Shown here one piece after another: positions 17,851 through 26,450 of a stretch of 64,000 nucleotides of DNA. A model generated the notes under the pieces. That model was given only the letters and a program-made list of their open reading frames with translations. It was not told where the DNA came from and made no database searches. The DNA comes from Oxalicibacterium faecigallinarum. Lineage in GTDB: Bacteria > Pseudomonadota > Gammaproteobacteria > Burkholderiales > Burkholderiaceae_D. Made by a program: the position numbers and the translations under genes. The stretch covers positions 450,008 through 514,007 of the forward strand of contig NZ_BMDI01000001.1 in assembly GCF_014635705.1 (NCBI RefSeq). The letters run 5' to 3'. Positions within the stretch are counted from its first letter, which is position 1, and each line of letters opens with the position of its first letter.

Positions 17851-18651
17851 TTACCAGATCTGATACCAGGGTTTTTCTTTGGCCTTTGGACCACCTTTGT
17901 AATAAACGCTGTTCGGATAGTTCAGGTTCAATACGCGTTCCGCGTCGGCGCGCAGTTCAGGCAGATTCAGCGCTTCATAGGATTTCACCATGATGTAGAG
18001 CGCTTGTTCCACGGCTGGCGTGCCAGGATAGTTTTTGACTGCTGACTGCGCACGATTGACGGCCGCCAGATATGCGCCACGGCGATAGTAATAATCGGCA
18101 ACGTGGACATCGTATTTCGCCATTGCATTTACCAGATAGGCGAGGCGATCACGGGCATCGGGCGTGTACTTGCTGTCGGGAAAGCGTTCAACCAGCAGTT
18201 TGAAGGCATCGAATGCTTCACGTACTGCCTTTTGATCGCGCTCGGTCGGGTCTTGGCGTGAGAAAACGTCGAAAATGCTGACACGATCGTTAAAGTTGAT
18301 CAGGCCGCGCAGATAGTACATGTAATCAACATTGACATGATCCGGATGCAGCTTGATGAAGCGCTCGACGGCAGCCAGAGCCTGTGGCTGATCGCCTTGG
18401 CGGTAGTAGGCATAGGCGATTTCCATCTGCGCCTGTTGTGCGTAGGTACCGAACGGATAACGCGATTCCAGCTTCTCAAAGTGCTTGATGGCTTTTTCGT
18501 AGTTACCGGAGTTCAGCTCATCGCGACCCTCCGCGTATAATTTCGACGGCGACCAGTTCTTGGTTTCGTCCGCCTGCTCGGCAGTGGAACTGCAAGCTGC
18601 CATCAAAATGGCAAAGGTAACAAGAAGGATTTTTTGCGTGATTTTTTGCAT
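17851..18651 (-). CDS. bamD: Outer-membrane assembly lipoprotein BamD
   Basis: Essential lipoprotein of the BAM complex, which folds beta-barrel proteins such as BamA, BcsC and LptD into the outer membrane. The 266-residue product has a lipoprotein signal ending in MAAC (lipidated Cys20) and TPR-like helices (YEKAIKHFEKLESRYPFG, YAYYRQGDQPQALAAVERF, PGTPAVEQALYIMVKSYEAL). Length is normal. The ATG at 18651 places the lipobox correctly; longer in-frame starts would not. It faces away from rluD with 50 nt between them, as in many proteobacteria. bamA lies 38 kb away in this window. Confidence 0.95.
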   Translation of the reverse strand: MQKITQKILLVTFAILMAACSSTAEQADETKNWSPSKLYAEGRDELNSGNYEKAIKHFEKLESRYPFGTYAQQAQMEIAYAYYRQGDQPQALAAVERFIKLHPDHVNVDYMYYLRGLINFNDRVSIFDVFSRQDPTERDQKAVREAFDAFKLLVERFPDSKYTPDARDRLAYLVNAMAKYDVHVADYYYRRGAYLAAVNRAQSAVKNYPGTPAVEQALYIMVKSYEALNLPELRADAERVLNLNYPNSVYYKGGPKAKEKPWYQIW

Positions 18652-18691
18652 GATGTGCTTGATGTGCGAAGAGACCGCTGAACAATGGATG

Positions 18692-18697
18692 ATTATA
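18692..18697 (-). promoter_or_regulatory. -10 element of the bamD promoter
   Basis: A perfect TATAAT on the minus strand lies 40 nt before the bamD start. No good -35 stands at 17 nt; TTCACA is present but at 15 nt. Confidence 0.45.
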
Positions 18698-18701
18698 GCT
18701 G

Positions 18702-19724
18702 ATGGGACAGGGTGTGAAGCAGACTGAGATGGCGATTCCCGATAATACGATATTAGATGGTGACTGGGGTGGCGATGACGCGGATGAGGCGCTCGCCGAG
18801 TCTGCGATCGAACTGGACCTGACGCCGGAGGTCTGCGGTGTCCGTCTGGACAAGGCATTGTCAGCGCTGGTGCCGCAGTATTCACGCAGTCGCTTGCAGC
18901 AGTGGATCGATGCGGGGCATGTGAGTGTTGATGGCGAAGTCGCCAAGGCCAAGATGACTTTGTATGGTGATGAGAAAGTCGTGATTCAGCCGCAGCCCGC
19001 GCCGGAAGAGCAGGCATTCAAGCCGGAAAAGATGGATCTGGCGATTGTCTACGAGGATGAATCGATTCTTGTCATCAACAAGCCTGTCGGCATGGTGGTG
19101 CATCCTGCGGCAGGAAACTGGTCCGGTACCTTGCTCAATGGCTTGCTGCATTATCTGCCGGCGATTGCCGGTGTGCCGCGAGCCGGTATCGTGCATCGGC
19201 TCGACAAGGATACCAGTGGCCTGATGGTGGTTGCCAAATCACTGGTTGCCCACACGGATCTGGTGCGCCAGTTGCAAGCACGCACGGTCAAGCGCGAGTA
19301 TCTGGCGCTGGTGTGGGGTACGCCGACTTCTACCGGCCGGATCGAAGCCTCGATCGGCCGTCATCCGCGTGACCGCATCAAGATGGCGGTTTCCGAAAAT
19401 TTCTCTGCCAAGCCGGCCATCACGCATTTTGAACGTCTGGCGACAGGCGTGCTGGATACAAAGCCGGTCAGTCTGATGCGTTGCCAGCTCGAGACTGGCC
19501 GTACGCACCAGATTCGTGTGCACATGCAATCGATCGGCTTTGCGCTGGTCGGCGATGGCCTCTATGGCAAGCAGCACTTAATGACGTTGTTCCCGCGTCA
19601 GGCTTTGCATGCGCGACGACTTGGTCTGATTCATCCGGTATCGGGCGAGGCTTGTGAATGGTCAGCCGAGTTGCCGGAAGATTTCAGCGAATTGCTGGCG
19701 CGTTCCAATATCAGCCTGCCTTGA
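18702..19724 (+). CDS. rluD: 23S rRNA pseudouridine synthase RluD
   Basis: Makes pseudouridines in helix 69 of 23S rRNA (positions 1911, 1915 and 1917 in E. coli numbering). The 340-residue protein has an acidic N-terminal tail, an S4 RNA-binding domain (about 47-105, VRLDKALSALVPQYSRSRLQQWI) and the RluA-type catalytic domain with catalytic Asp168 in HRLDKDTSG and the later RTHQIRVH motif. An alternative ATG at 18729 would shorten the tail; neither start has a clear ribosome-binding site. The pair rluD-pgeF opposite bamD is a widespread proteobacterial arrangement and supports RluD over RluA or RluC. Confidence 0.93.
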   Translation: MGQGVKQTEMAIPDNTILDGDWGGDDADEALAESAIELDLTPEVCGVRLDKALSALVPQYSRSRLQQWIDAGHVSVDGEVAKAKMTLYGDEKVVIQPQPAPEEQAFKPEKMDLAIVYEDESILVINKPVGMVVHPAAGNWSGTLLNGLLHYLPAIAGVPRAGIVHRLDKDTSGLMVVAKSLVAHTDLVRQLQARTVKREYLALVWGTPTSTGRIEASIGRHPRDRIKMAVSENFSAKPAITHFERLATGVLDTKPVSLMRCQLETGRTHQIRVHMQSIGFALVGDGLYGKQHLMTLFPRQALHARRLGLIHPVSGEACEWSAELPEDFSELLARSNISLP

Positions 19725-19728
19725 CCTG

Positions 19729-20496
19729 ATGATGGCTTCCTTACCCTTGATTGTGCCCCAGTGGGCCGTGCCGATGCCGAATGTTGCGGCCTGCATGACC
19801 ACGCGTTCTGGCGGTATCAGCCAGGGCGTCTACGGTGCGCTGGACGGGCAGGGTGGTCTCAATCTTGGCACCCACGTCAATGACGCGGCCGAAGCCGTGC
19901 AGGCCAATCGTGCAAGATTAAGGATGCATCTTCCGTCCGAGCCCGCATGGCTGACCCAGGTACATGGTACGCAGGTCGTGGATGCGGCAACGGTTGTCGA
20001 GGCGCCCGAAGCGGATGCCAGTTACACGACACAGCCAAACGTGGTGTGCGGCATCATGACGGCCGATTGCCTGCCGGTGCTGTTTGCGGATGTTTCCGGC
20101 AACGTTGTTGCTGCGGCGCATGCTGGTTGGCGTGGCTTGGCCAGTGGTGTGCTGACGCAGACAGTACGGCGGATGCGCACGGCTGGCGGCAGTACGATTC
20201 AGGCATGGCTGGGACCTGCGATCGGGCCGTCACGGTTTGAGGTTGGTGAGGATGTGAGACAGATTTTTCTTGCACATGATGTCGTGCTGGCAAGCGCATT
20301 TCATGCAATCGACACGCAACCGGGTAAATATCTTGCCGATATCTACGCCCTCGCAAGAGCATCGCTGGCAGAAGAGGGCGTGACGATGGTGACCGGCGGA
20401 GAGGCTTGTACGGTCAGTGAGCCCGAGCGCTTCTACTCGTTTCGTCGTGACGGTGTGACAGGACGCATGGCGGCCCTGATCTGGCGAACGGCCTGA
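19729..20496 (+). CDS. pgeF: Peptidoglycan editing factor / multicopper polyphenol oxidase family protein PgeF (YfiH)
   Basis: COG1496/DUF152 protein of 255 residues. Members have been assigned a role in removing mis-incorporated amino acids from UDP-MurNAc peptides and, in other work, purine nucleoside phosphorylase or laccase activity. Conserved metal and active-site segments are visible: TQVHGTQV, TADCLPVLFAD, AAHAGWRGL and WLGPAIGPSRFEVG. Start 19729 lies 4 nt after the rluD stop; a second ATG follows at once at 19732. The pair is probably co-transcribed. The precise physiological reaction remains debated. Confidence 0.9.
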   Translation: MMASLPLIVPQWAVPMPNVAACMTTRSGGISQGVYGALDGQGGLNLGTHVNDAAEAVQANRARLRMHLPSEPAWLTQVHGTQVVDAATVVEAPEADASYTTQPNVVCGIMTADCLPVLFADVSGNVVAAAHAGWRGLASGVLTQTVRRMRTAGGSTIQAWLGPAIGPSRFEVGEDVRQIFLAHDVVLASAFHAIDTQPGKYLADIYALARASLAEEGVTMVTGGEACTVSEPERFYSFRRDGVTGRMAALIWRTA

Positions 20497-20542
20497 AGAA
20501 GATGATCTGCGCTCCGGCTATCTGCGCAGATGGATAGCTGGA

Positions 20543-20770
20543 TTAGTTGTCCTGCGCTTCACTTGATGCGCGTGCCTTTTTCTCTGCGTTGTCTTTTTCT
20601 TGCTGGCGTTGCCGCAGGGTTTTACGTTTTCCGCTGGTGCCGATGTAAAAAATAATGGAAGCCGGCAACACACCGTAAAGCAGAAAAGTCAGGACGCCCG
20701 CTACCGCCGATGTCTCGGTGATGGCCATCATGAAGACGACATAAATCCAGGCGATCAGAATGATATACAT
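20543..20770 (-). CDS. Small two-helix membrane protein, conserved in Burkholderiales
   Basis: A 75-residue protein with two hydrophobic segments (about 2-18 and 23-43) and a strongly charged C-terminal tail (KRKTLRQRQQEKDNAEKK). I recall a short protein of this composition (MY-x-x-LIAW-x-YV, then FLLYGVLP) as common in Burkholderiales genomes, which is why I keep it despite having no clear Shine-Dalgarno sequence. It converges on pgeF. Function unknown. Confidence 0.6.
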   Translation of the reverse strand: MYIILIAWIYVVFMMAITETSAVAGVLTFLLYGVLPASIIFYIGTSGKRKTLRQRQQEKDNAEKKARASSEAQDN

Positions 20771-20962
20771 GGGAAGCCAACAGGGAAAAGCGTCACGATA
20801 CGATAAATGTGGAAATGCATGTAGCGGTCAGGTCAGCGGTATGCGTATTGAATGGTGATCTATCCATAATTTTTCTTAAGATGAGCGTTTGTTTGAAAAG
20901 ATGAATGGTTTTCTGACACGCATTCCCGGCTGAACCGCTAGAATCGATGCGTTTCCGCACAC

Positions 20963-20968
20963 TATAAT
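20963..20968 (+). promoter_or_regulatory. Candidate -10 element upstream of phaR
   Basis: A perfect TATAAT lies 72 nt before the phaR start in a 270-bp gap that otherwise holds nothing recognisable. No good -35 hexamer stands at the right distance, so this is tentative. Confidence 0.35.
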
Positions 20969-21040
20969 GCTTTGCCAGCTCGCACATTGTCGGCTGGCTC
21001 TTGATGCGTTGATCTGCCATGCAATCTGTCGGAGTTCTCG

Positions 21041-21466
21041 ATGCCGAATGTCACTCAGTTTTCTGAACGTCTGATCAAAAAATACCCTAATCGCCGTCTC
21101 TACGATACACAGACGAGCGCGTACATCACGCTGCCGGATGTGAAAAAGCTCGTCATGGATAACGCTTCGTTTTCGGTAGTCGATGCGCGTACCGGTGAAG
21201 ATCTGACGCGCAGTGTGCTGTTGCAGATCGTCATGGAAGAGGAGGAGGCCGGTAAGCCATTGCTGTCGTCCGCCATGCTTTCATTGATGATTCGCTATTA
21301 CGGTCATGCCATGCAGGACATGCTGGCCAGTTGTCTGGAAACGAGCACGCAGGCAATCGCGCTGGTGCAGGACAAGATGGCAACTATTGACGAGGAGGCA
21401 GATGACGAAGGGTTGTCCTCAATCGACTCGCTTCTGCCGATGCCATCCGTATCGGCGGATATCTAA
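21041..21466 (+). CDS. phaR: Polyhydroxyalkanoate synthesis repressor PhaR
   Basis: DNA-binding repressor that also binds PHB granules and so couples phasin expression to polymer accumulation. The 141-residue protein shows the PHA-accumulation-regulator N-terminal domain (KKYPNRRLYDTQTSAYITL, then VKKLV) and the following PHB-binding domain (LTRSVLLQIVMEEE, MLSLMIRYYGHAMQDML). It is shorter than many beta-proteobacterial PhaR proteins, which carry a longer Gln/Ala-rich tail. No pha biosynthesis gene is in the window, so it acts in trans. Confidence 0.93.
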   Translation: MPNVTQFSERLIKKYPNRRLYDTQTSAYITLPDVKKLVMDNASFSVVDARTGEDLTRSVLLQIVMEEEEAGKPLLSSAMLSLMIRYYGHAMQDMLASCLETSTQAIALVQDKMATIDEEADDEGLSSIDSLLPMPSVSADI

Positions 21467-21501
21467 CTTGCGCCATACCTGCCGGTTCGGGCATCGCCTG
21501 G

Positions 21502-21524
21502 GGCTCATCTGCAACAGGTGAGCC
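21502..21524. other. Hairpin after phaR
   Basis: GGCTCATCTG (21502-21511) and CAGGTGAGCC (21515-21524) form a 10-bp stem with one G-U pair and a 3-nt loop, 35 nt after the phaR stop. There is no T-run, so it is at best a Rho-assisted terminator or mRNA 3'-end stabiliser. Confidence 0.4.
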
Positions 21525-21601
21525 AAGAATAGGCACAAGACCAGCAGGGTGAACGCGGTACAATAGCGGATTGATTTTTGTCCGCTTTTTGCCGTTTTAA
21601 C

Positions 21602-22966
21602 ATGACCAACGTTCCTCAGACAGCACCCAAGATCGGCTTCGTTTCCCTTGGCTGCCCCAAAGCACTCGTCGATTCCGAGCAGATTCTTACGCAATTGCGT
21701 GCCGAAGGCTACGACACGGCAAAATCCTATGACGGTGCGGATCTTGTCATCGTCAATACTTGCGGTTTTATCGATGCCGCTGTGCAGGAATCGTTGGATG
21801 CCATTGGCGAAGCGCTGAATGAAAACGGCAAGGTCATCGTCACAGGTTGCCTCGGTGCCAAGAAAGATGCCGACGGCGACGACATCATCCAGAAAGTGCA
21901 TCCCAAAGTGCTGGCCGTCACTGGTCCGCATGCGCTTGGCGAAGTCATGGATGCCGTGCATACGCATATGCCCAAGCCGCATACGCCGTTTATTGATCTG
22001 GTGCCGGCACAGGGTATCAAGCTCACGCCGAAACATTTTGCCTATCTGAAGATATCCGAAGGCTGCAACCATCGTTGCAGCTTCTGCATCATCCCTTCCA
22101 TGCGTGGCGATCTGGTCTCGCGTCCGATTGCCGATGTGATGCTGGAAGCCGAAAACCTGTTCAAGGCAGGCGTCAAGGAACTGCTGGTCATCTCGCAAGA
22201 TACCAGCGCCTATGGCGTTGACGTCAAATTCCGTACCGGCTTCTGGAACGGCAAGCCGGTCAAGACGCATATGACCCAACTGGCGGAAGCGCTGGGCGAA
22301 CTGGCATCCCAGTATGGTGCGTGGATTCGCCTGCATTACGTGTATCCGTATCCACACGTTGACCAGATCATGCCGTTGATGGCGGACGGAAAAATCCTGC
22401 CGTATCTGGATGTGCCGCTGCAGCATGCACATCCCGACGTTCTCAAACGCATGAAGCGTCCGGCCAGCGGCGAGAAAAATATCGAACGTATTCAAGCATG
22501 GCGCGCCATGGTGCCGGATTTGACAATACGCTCCACCTTCATTGCCGGTTTTCCGGGTGAAACCGAGGCAGAGTTTGAATATCTGCTCGATTTCCTCAAG
22601 GAAGCGCAGATTGACCGTCTTGGCTGCTTCGCCTATTCGCCGGTAGAGGGGGCGACCGCGAATGAGATTCCGGGGGCGGTGCCGGAAGAAGTACGCGAAG
22701 AACGTCGTGCACGTGTCATGGAGTTGCAGGAAGAAATTTCGAGGCAGCGTCTGCAAGCCAAAGTCGGCAAGACCATGCGCGTGCTGATTGACGAAATCGA
22801 CCGCAGCGGTGGTGTGGGACGTTCGGCTGCCGATGCGCCGGAGATCGATGGCGTGGTGTACGTCAAGCCGCCATATGAACCGCATCGCAAGCTCAAGGTC
22901 GGCGAGTTTGTCGACGTGAAGATTACCGCAGCAGATGCGCATGACCTGTGGGCCGAAGCACAATGA
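21602..22966 (+). CDS. rimO: Ribosomal protein S12 methylthiotransferase RimO
   Basis: Radical-SAM enzyme that adds a methylthio group to the conserved aspartate of ribosomal protein S12. The 454-residue protein has the N-terminal MTTase domain with cluster cysteines Cys18, Cys54 and Cys83, then the radical SAM motif C155-N-H-R-C159-S-F-C162, followed by a C-terminal TRAM domain. The [16 protein letters not shown] opening is diagnostic of RimO rather than MiaB. The ATG at 21602 puts this opening at residue 11. The stop overlaps the next start by 4 nt. Confidence 0.95.
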   Translation: MTNVPQTAPKIGFVSLGCPKALVDSEQILTQLRAEGYDTAKSYDGADLVIVNTCGFIDAAVQESLDAIGEALNENGKVIVTGCLGAKKDADGDDIIQKVHPKVLAVTGPHALGEVMDAVHTHMPKPHTPFIDLVPAQGIKLTPKHFAYLKISEGCNHRCSFCIIPSMRGDLVSRPIADVMLEAENLFKAGVKELLVISQDTSAYGVDVKFRTGFWNGKPVKTHMTQLAEALGELASQYGAWIRLHYVYPYPHVDQIMPLMADGKILPYLDVPLQHAHPDVLKRMKRPASGEKNIERIQAWRAMVPDLTIRSTFIAGFPGETEAEFEYLLDFLKEAQIDRLGCFAYSPVEGATANEIPGAVPEEVREERRARVMELQEEISRQRLQAKVGKTMRVLIDEIDRSGGVGRSAADAPEIDGVVYVKPPYEPHRKLKVGEFVDVKITAADAHDLWAEAQ

Positions 22967-23427
22967 GGGGCCTGCTGGCAGCATTGGTGTTTGTGTGCGC
23001 GTCGTCTTTTTCAGTTGCAGGTTGGGCCGAGTCGGTAGGGCCGACGCCGTTTGTGTCGGTTCAAAGCACCGGCGTGCCATCGGTCTTTCGGCAAGCTGCT
23101 ACGCTGCGCGGCACCATTGGTGACGATGGTGTGCAGGTGACGATTCGCCCGAAAGTACCCGCCGACGAAGGTTTTGAAGGCGAATATTTTTTCTTTGGTC
23201 AATCACTGAAGATTCTGATTGCCGGTGATATTGACGGTGAGCTCTTCCAACTGGAAGAGTCGCAGGACGGCACGCATATTTCTGGCGAGTGGGACGGCAT
23301 CGTTTCGGGCGACAAGGTCGCGGGAACCTGGGTATCCGCAGATGGGTCTGTCACTAAACCGTTTGCCTTGCAGATCATGCCACCGCCGGATGCGGCGGCT
23401 TCCAGAAAGCCAAACCTCAAACACTAA
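22963..23427 (+). CDS. Secreted protein of unknown function
   Basis: A 154-residue protein starting inside the rimO stop (ATGA), which implies coupled translation. It has a clear signal peptide (about 1-21, cleavage near GWAES). The mature part is beta-rich and repeats Gly-Asp-turn patterns: [23 protein letters not shown], then [17 protein letters not shown]. This G-x-W-D-G ... G-x-W pattern resembles small beta-sandwich or lipocalin-like solute-binding folds, but I do not recognise a family. It is followed by metC, 18 nt downstream, which has its own ribosome-binding site. A normal initiator and fitting codon use make it a real gene. Confidence 0.75.
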   Translation: MRGLLAALVFVCASSFSVAGWAESVGPTPFVSVQSTGVPSVFRQAATLRGTIGDDGVQVTIRPKVPADEGFEGEYFFFGQSLKILIAGDIDGELFQLEESQDGTHISGEWDGIVSGDKVAGTWVSADGSVTKPFALQIMPPPDAAASRKPNLKH

Positions 23428-23445
23428 TTCATCAAAGGAGCCGCC

Positions 23446-24612
23446 GTGAAGGATCGTCAGTCGTTACAGACCACCCTGATTCACAGCGACTATCAGGCGC
23501 CGGACGGCTTTGGTGCCTTGCCGCAGGCGATCCATCACGCCTCTACCGTTTTGTTCGACAACGTCGCTGCCATGCGTGCACGCAACTGGCAGGACAAAAG
23601 CGGTTACACCTACGGTCTGCACGGCACGCCGACCACCTTCACGCTCGAAGCACGTCTGGCCGAAATCGAAGAGGGCAGGCACTGTGTGCTGGCACCGAGT
23701 GGTCTCGCGGCGATCGTGCTGGTCAACTTTGCTTTTCTGAAAACCGGTGATGAGGTGCTGATTCCGGATAACGTCTACAGCCCAAGCCGCGAACTGGCTA
23801 ACTGGCTGCAGCAGGATTTCGGGATCGCGGTGCGCTACTACGATCCGATGATCGGCAGCGGAATTGCCGGGCTGATTCAACCGAACACACGCCTGATCTG
23901 GACCGAGGCACCGGGTTCGGTTTCGATGGAAGTGCCGGACTTGCCTGCAATCTGTCAGGCCGCGCATGACAAGGGTGTCTTGGTTGCTCTCGACAATACC
24001 TGGTCGGCAGGATTGGCTTTGCCCGCTTTCAGACTGGGTGTGGATATCGTCATGCAGGCGCTGACCAAGTATCAGTCCGGTGGCTCGGACGTGTTGATGG
24101 GGGCTGTCATCACGCAGGATAAGACATTGAACAGTCGGCTCGAGTCGGCCCACATGCGTCTTGGTTTCGGTATCGGTGCCGATGATGCCTATCTGCTATT
24201 ACGCAGCTTGCCTACGATGAAACTGCGTTTTGAGGCACATGATGCAGCAGCGCGCAAAGTGGCAAGCTGGTTGAGCAATCGACCCGAGATCGCGACGATT
24301 CTGCATCCCGCATTTCCAGGCTGCCCCGGTCATGCGTTCTGGCAAAGAGACTTTACCGGGGCCGGTGGTTTGTTTTCGATTCTGTTCGATCCGCAATATA
24401 CCGAAGCGCAAACCGATCGCTTTGTCGACGGCCTCCGCTTATTCAAGATCGGCTTCAGCTGGGGTGGTGTGCACAGCCTTGCCGTGCCATACCGGATGAA
24501 AGGGATGCGCGGCAGTTGGCCCCATCAGGGCCAGTTGGTCAGGTTGAACATCGGTCTGGAAGCGACCGACGATCTGATCGCTGACATCGAGCAAGCCTTG
24601 CAGTTACTGTAG
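23446..24612 (+). CDS. metC: Cystathionine beta-lyase
   Basis: PLP enzyme that cleaves cystathionine to homocysteine, pyruvate and ammonia in methionine synthesis. The 388-residue protein begins at GTG with AAAGGAG 5 nt upstream. Family motifs: STVLFD, YGLHGTPT, the active-site lysine Lys208 in TKYQSGGSD, and SWGG in the C-terminal domain. Length and the FSWGG segment fit the MetC branch rather than cystathionine gamma-synthase, though Cys/Met PLP enzymes are easy to mix up. The gene is followed by 336 bp without a gene. Confidence 0.88.
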   Translation: MKDRQSLQTTLIHSDYQAPDGFGALPQAIHHASTVLFDNVAAMRARNWQDKSGYTYGLHGTPTTFTLEARLAEIEEGRHCVLAPSGLAAIVLVNFAFLKTGDEVLIPDNVYSPSRELANWLQQDFGIAVRYYDPMIGSGIAGLIQPNTRLIWTEAPGSVSMEVPDLPAICQAAHDKGVLVALDNTWSAGLALPAFRLGVDIVMQALTKYQSGGSDVLMGAVITQDKTLNSRLESAHMRLGFGIGADDAYLLLRSLPTMKLRFEAHDAAARKVASWLSNRPEIATILHPAFPGCPGHAFWQRDFTGAGGLFSILFDPQYTEAQTDRFVDGLRLFKIGFSWGGVHSLAVPYRMKGMRGSWPHQGQLVRLNIGLEATDDLIADIEQALQLL

Positions 24613-24851
24613 GCATCGTCGTCGCGGTCGCTCCGTCGATGTAATGCTCAGCGTTGGCGTTTCCTCAATGCATTGCCAAACCAGTTGGCGCGTTTCCGAC
24701 GATCAAATTCAATGTTTACTTCTTCCCGCATACCCGTTTGCGCAGTGAGAGAGAAGGATCGCAAGCCTGTTGTCATTGTGGGTCGTCATTATGCATGGCG
24801 TCAGGTCAAGCGTTGCGGACATGGCTTTAAATTAATTTCAATACGAATAAT
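24613..24851. other. Intergenic region between metC and the ehu promoter
   Basis: No gene is credible here. The last 60 bp is AT-rich and leads into the promoter of the ABC importer. Directly after metC, CATCG and CGATG could pair across 18 nt, but there is no T-run. I see no riboswitch. Confidence 0.5.
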
Positions 24852-24880
24852 TTGACATCATATAAATTGATTCGTTAATA
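24852..24880 (+). promoter_or_regulatory. Sigma-70 promoter of the ehu-like operon
   Basis: A perfect -35 TTGACA (24852-24857), a 17-bp spacer and TTAATA (24875-24880) stand in an AT-rich stretch, predicting a start near 24887, about 62 nt before the first gene. Confidence 0.75.
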
Positions 24881-24890
24881 TCGCACAAGC

Positions 24891-24920
24891 GCCGGCGAGG
24901 CTATGGAAAGTCTTGCCGGC
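24891..24920 (+). promoter_or_regulatory. GC-rich hairpin at the 5' end of the ehu leader
   Basis: GCCGGCGAG (24891-24899) pairs with CTTGCCGGC (24912-24920): 9 bp with one G-U pair and a 12-nt loop. It begins a few bases after the predicted transcription start, so it would cap the mRNA or serve as an operator for a repressor. Confidence 0.5.
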
Positions 24921-24948
24921 CATCATCTATCTGCAATCAGGAGCCGCG

Positions 24949-25794
24949 ATGCATCACGCTATCGGACGGCTTGCGGCAGTGATCTTGTGTCTTGCCGGTC
25001 TCTCGACGTCCTCTCAACTGCATGCCGAAACAACCTGGGAGCGTATCCAGCGCACAGGCGAAGTGCGCATTGGCTATGCAAACGAAGTGCCGTTTGCATA
25101 CAGCGATCTGCAGGGCAAGGTGACGGGTGAATCACCGGAAATTGCCAAGGCTGTTTTTGCCCGCCTCGGTATCAAGACAATCAAGCCGGTATTGACGGAG
25201 TGGGGCGCCCTGATTCCGGGTTTGCAGGCCAATCGTTTCGATGTCATTGCGGCTGGCATGTACATCACGCCCGAGCGCATGCAGCAGGTGCTGTTTGCCG
25301 ATCCGCATTACCAGCTGGACGATACGCTGCTGGTTCGAAAGGGAAACAGTCGCAAGCTGCACAGCTTTGCCGATATCGCGCGCGATCCCTCGCTCAAACT
25401 GGCCGTCATGGCCGGTACGGTCGAGTACGACTATGCGATCAAGGGTGGCGTGCGCGAGAGCCAGATTCTGCAAGTGCCCAATACGATTGCGCAGTTTCAG
25501 GCGGTGAAGACCAAACGCGCCCACGCTGCCGTAGGGACACGGCTGACCATGAAGGATATGGCATCAAAGAGCAAAGGGCGGATGGAAGCCGTAGAAGTGT
25601 TTCATGATGATCCTGCGCATATCGGCTACGGTGCACTGGCATTTCGCAAGGGTGATGAGGATTTGCGCGAGGCAGTCAACGGTGCGCTGAAGGAATGGAT
25701 CGGTAGCGATGACCACTTGCGGACGGTGGCTCCTTTCGGATTTGATCGTGGCAATCTGACGGACAAGACACTGGCGGATTTTGAACGGCCATGA
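24949..25794 (+). CDS. Polar amino-acid/ectoine-type ABC transporter, substrate-binding protein (EhuB-like)
   Basis: Periplasmic solute-binding protein of 281 residues with a signal peptide cleaved near HAETT. GEVRIGYANEVPFAY, GESPEIAKAVFARLG, LIPGLQANRFDVIAAGMYITPERM and VMAGTVEYDYA closely follow the pattern of EhuB ectoine/hydroxyectoine-binding proteins as I recall them. AGGAG precedes the ATG. It is the first gene of a four-gene operon with overlapping stops and starts. No ectoine catabolic genes lie beside it, so another polar amino acid or betaine-like ligand cannot be excluded. No gene symbol is given for that reason. Confidence 0.8.
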   Translation: MHHAIGRLAAVILCLAGLSTSSQLHAETTWERIQRTGEVRIGYANEVPFAYSDLQGKVTGESPEIAKAVFARLGIKTIKPVLTEWGALIPGLQANRFDVIAAGMYITPERMQQVLFADPHYQLDDTLLVRKGNSRKLHSFADIARDPSLKLAVMAGTVEYDYAIKGGVRESQILQVPNTIAQFQAVKTKRAHAAVGTRLTMKDMASKSKGRMEAVEVFHDDPAHIGYGALAFRKGDEDLREAVNGALKEWIGSDDHLRTVAPFGFDRGNLTDKTLADFERP

Positions 25795-26450
25795 TGAGCG
25801 ATCTGCTGCCATTGTTGTTGAAGGGATTGGTCGTCACGATTGAAGTGACGGCACTGGCGTCGTTACTTGCGATGTTCATGGCGTGCGGCGCAGCACTTGC
25901 CAAACTGTCGCCGGTACGTGGCCTGCGCTGGCTGGCCAATATCTATATTGAGGTGTTTCGCGGGACCTCGTTGCTGGTGCAGTTGTTCTGGCTGTATTTC
26001 GTATTGCCGCTGCCGCCGTTCAATCTGGAGCTTAGTTCGTTTGTCGTCGCGGTGATTGGTCTTGGTCTGCACATTGGCGCCTACGGTGCGGAAGTCATGC
26101 GCGGTGCACTGGAAAGCGTGCCACGCGGACAGATCGAGGCAGCCGTCGCACTGAACATGCCACCGCACCGGCGCTTTGTCCGTATCGTCTTGCCGCAGGC
26201 GCTGGTCAATGCCATTCCGCCCGCGACCAATCTCTTGATCGAATTGTTGAAAGGTACTTCGCTGATCTCGCTGATCACCATGGCTGATCTGACTTTCCGT
26301 GCCAATCAATTGGTGCAGTTGACATTCATGAGCCGTGAAGTATTCGGTGTGACCCTGCTAATCTATTTTGTGCTGGCACAGTGCATCAACTTTGGCATGC
26401 GCAGCGTTGCCAGACGTTTTAGCCGTGGCATCGTCAGGGAGTCACGCTAA
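25791..26450 (+). CDS. ABC transporter permease, HisM/EhuC family
   Basis: Inner-membrane permease of 219 residues with about five helices. The EAA loop is visible as EAAVALNMPPHRRFVRIVLPQALVNAIPPATN-like sequence in the middle of the protein, where the ATPase docks, and FRGTSLLVQLFWLYFVLP is the conserved polar-amino-acid permease segment. The start overlaps the binding-protein gene by 4 nt, and the stop overlaps the next start by 1 nt (TAATG), so the four proteins are made together. Confidence 0.88.
   Translation: MMSDLLPLLLKGLVVTIEVTALASLLAMFMACGAALAKLSPVRGLRWLANIYIEVFRGTSLLVQLFWLYFVLPLPPFNLELSSFVVAVIGLGLHIGAYGAEVMRGALESVPRGQIEAAVALNMPPHRRFVRIVLPQALVNAIPPATNLLIELLKGTSLISLITMADLTFRANQLVQLTFMSREVFGVTLLIYFVLAQCINFGMRSVARRFSRGIVRESR

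Noticed and set aside
20793-21020. Minus-strand frame of 75 codons upstream of phaR
   Set aside because: No family resemblance and no ribosome-binding site; it covers the likely phaR promoter.
21419-23080. Minus-strand frame of 553 codons opposite rimO
   Set aside because: Shadow frame of a well-identified gene; His/Arg/Gln-rich translation typical of antisense reading.
24673-24855. Frame of 60 codons between metC and the ehu operon
   Set aside because: It runs into the -35 box of the promoter and shows no protein-like pattern.
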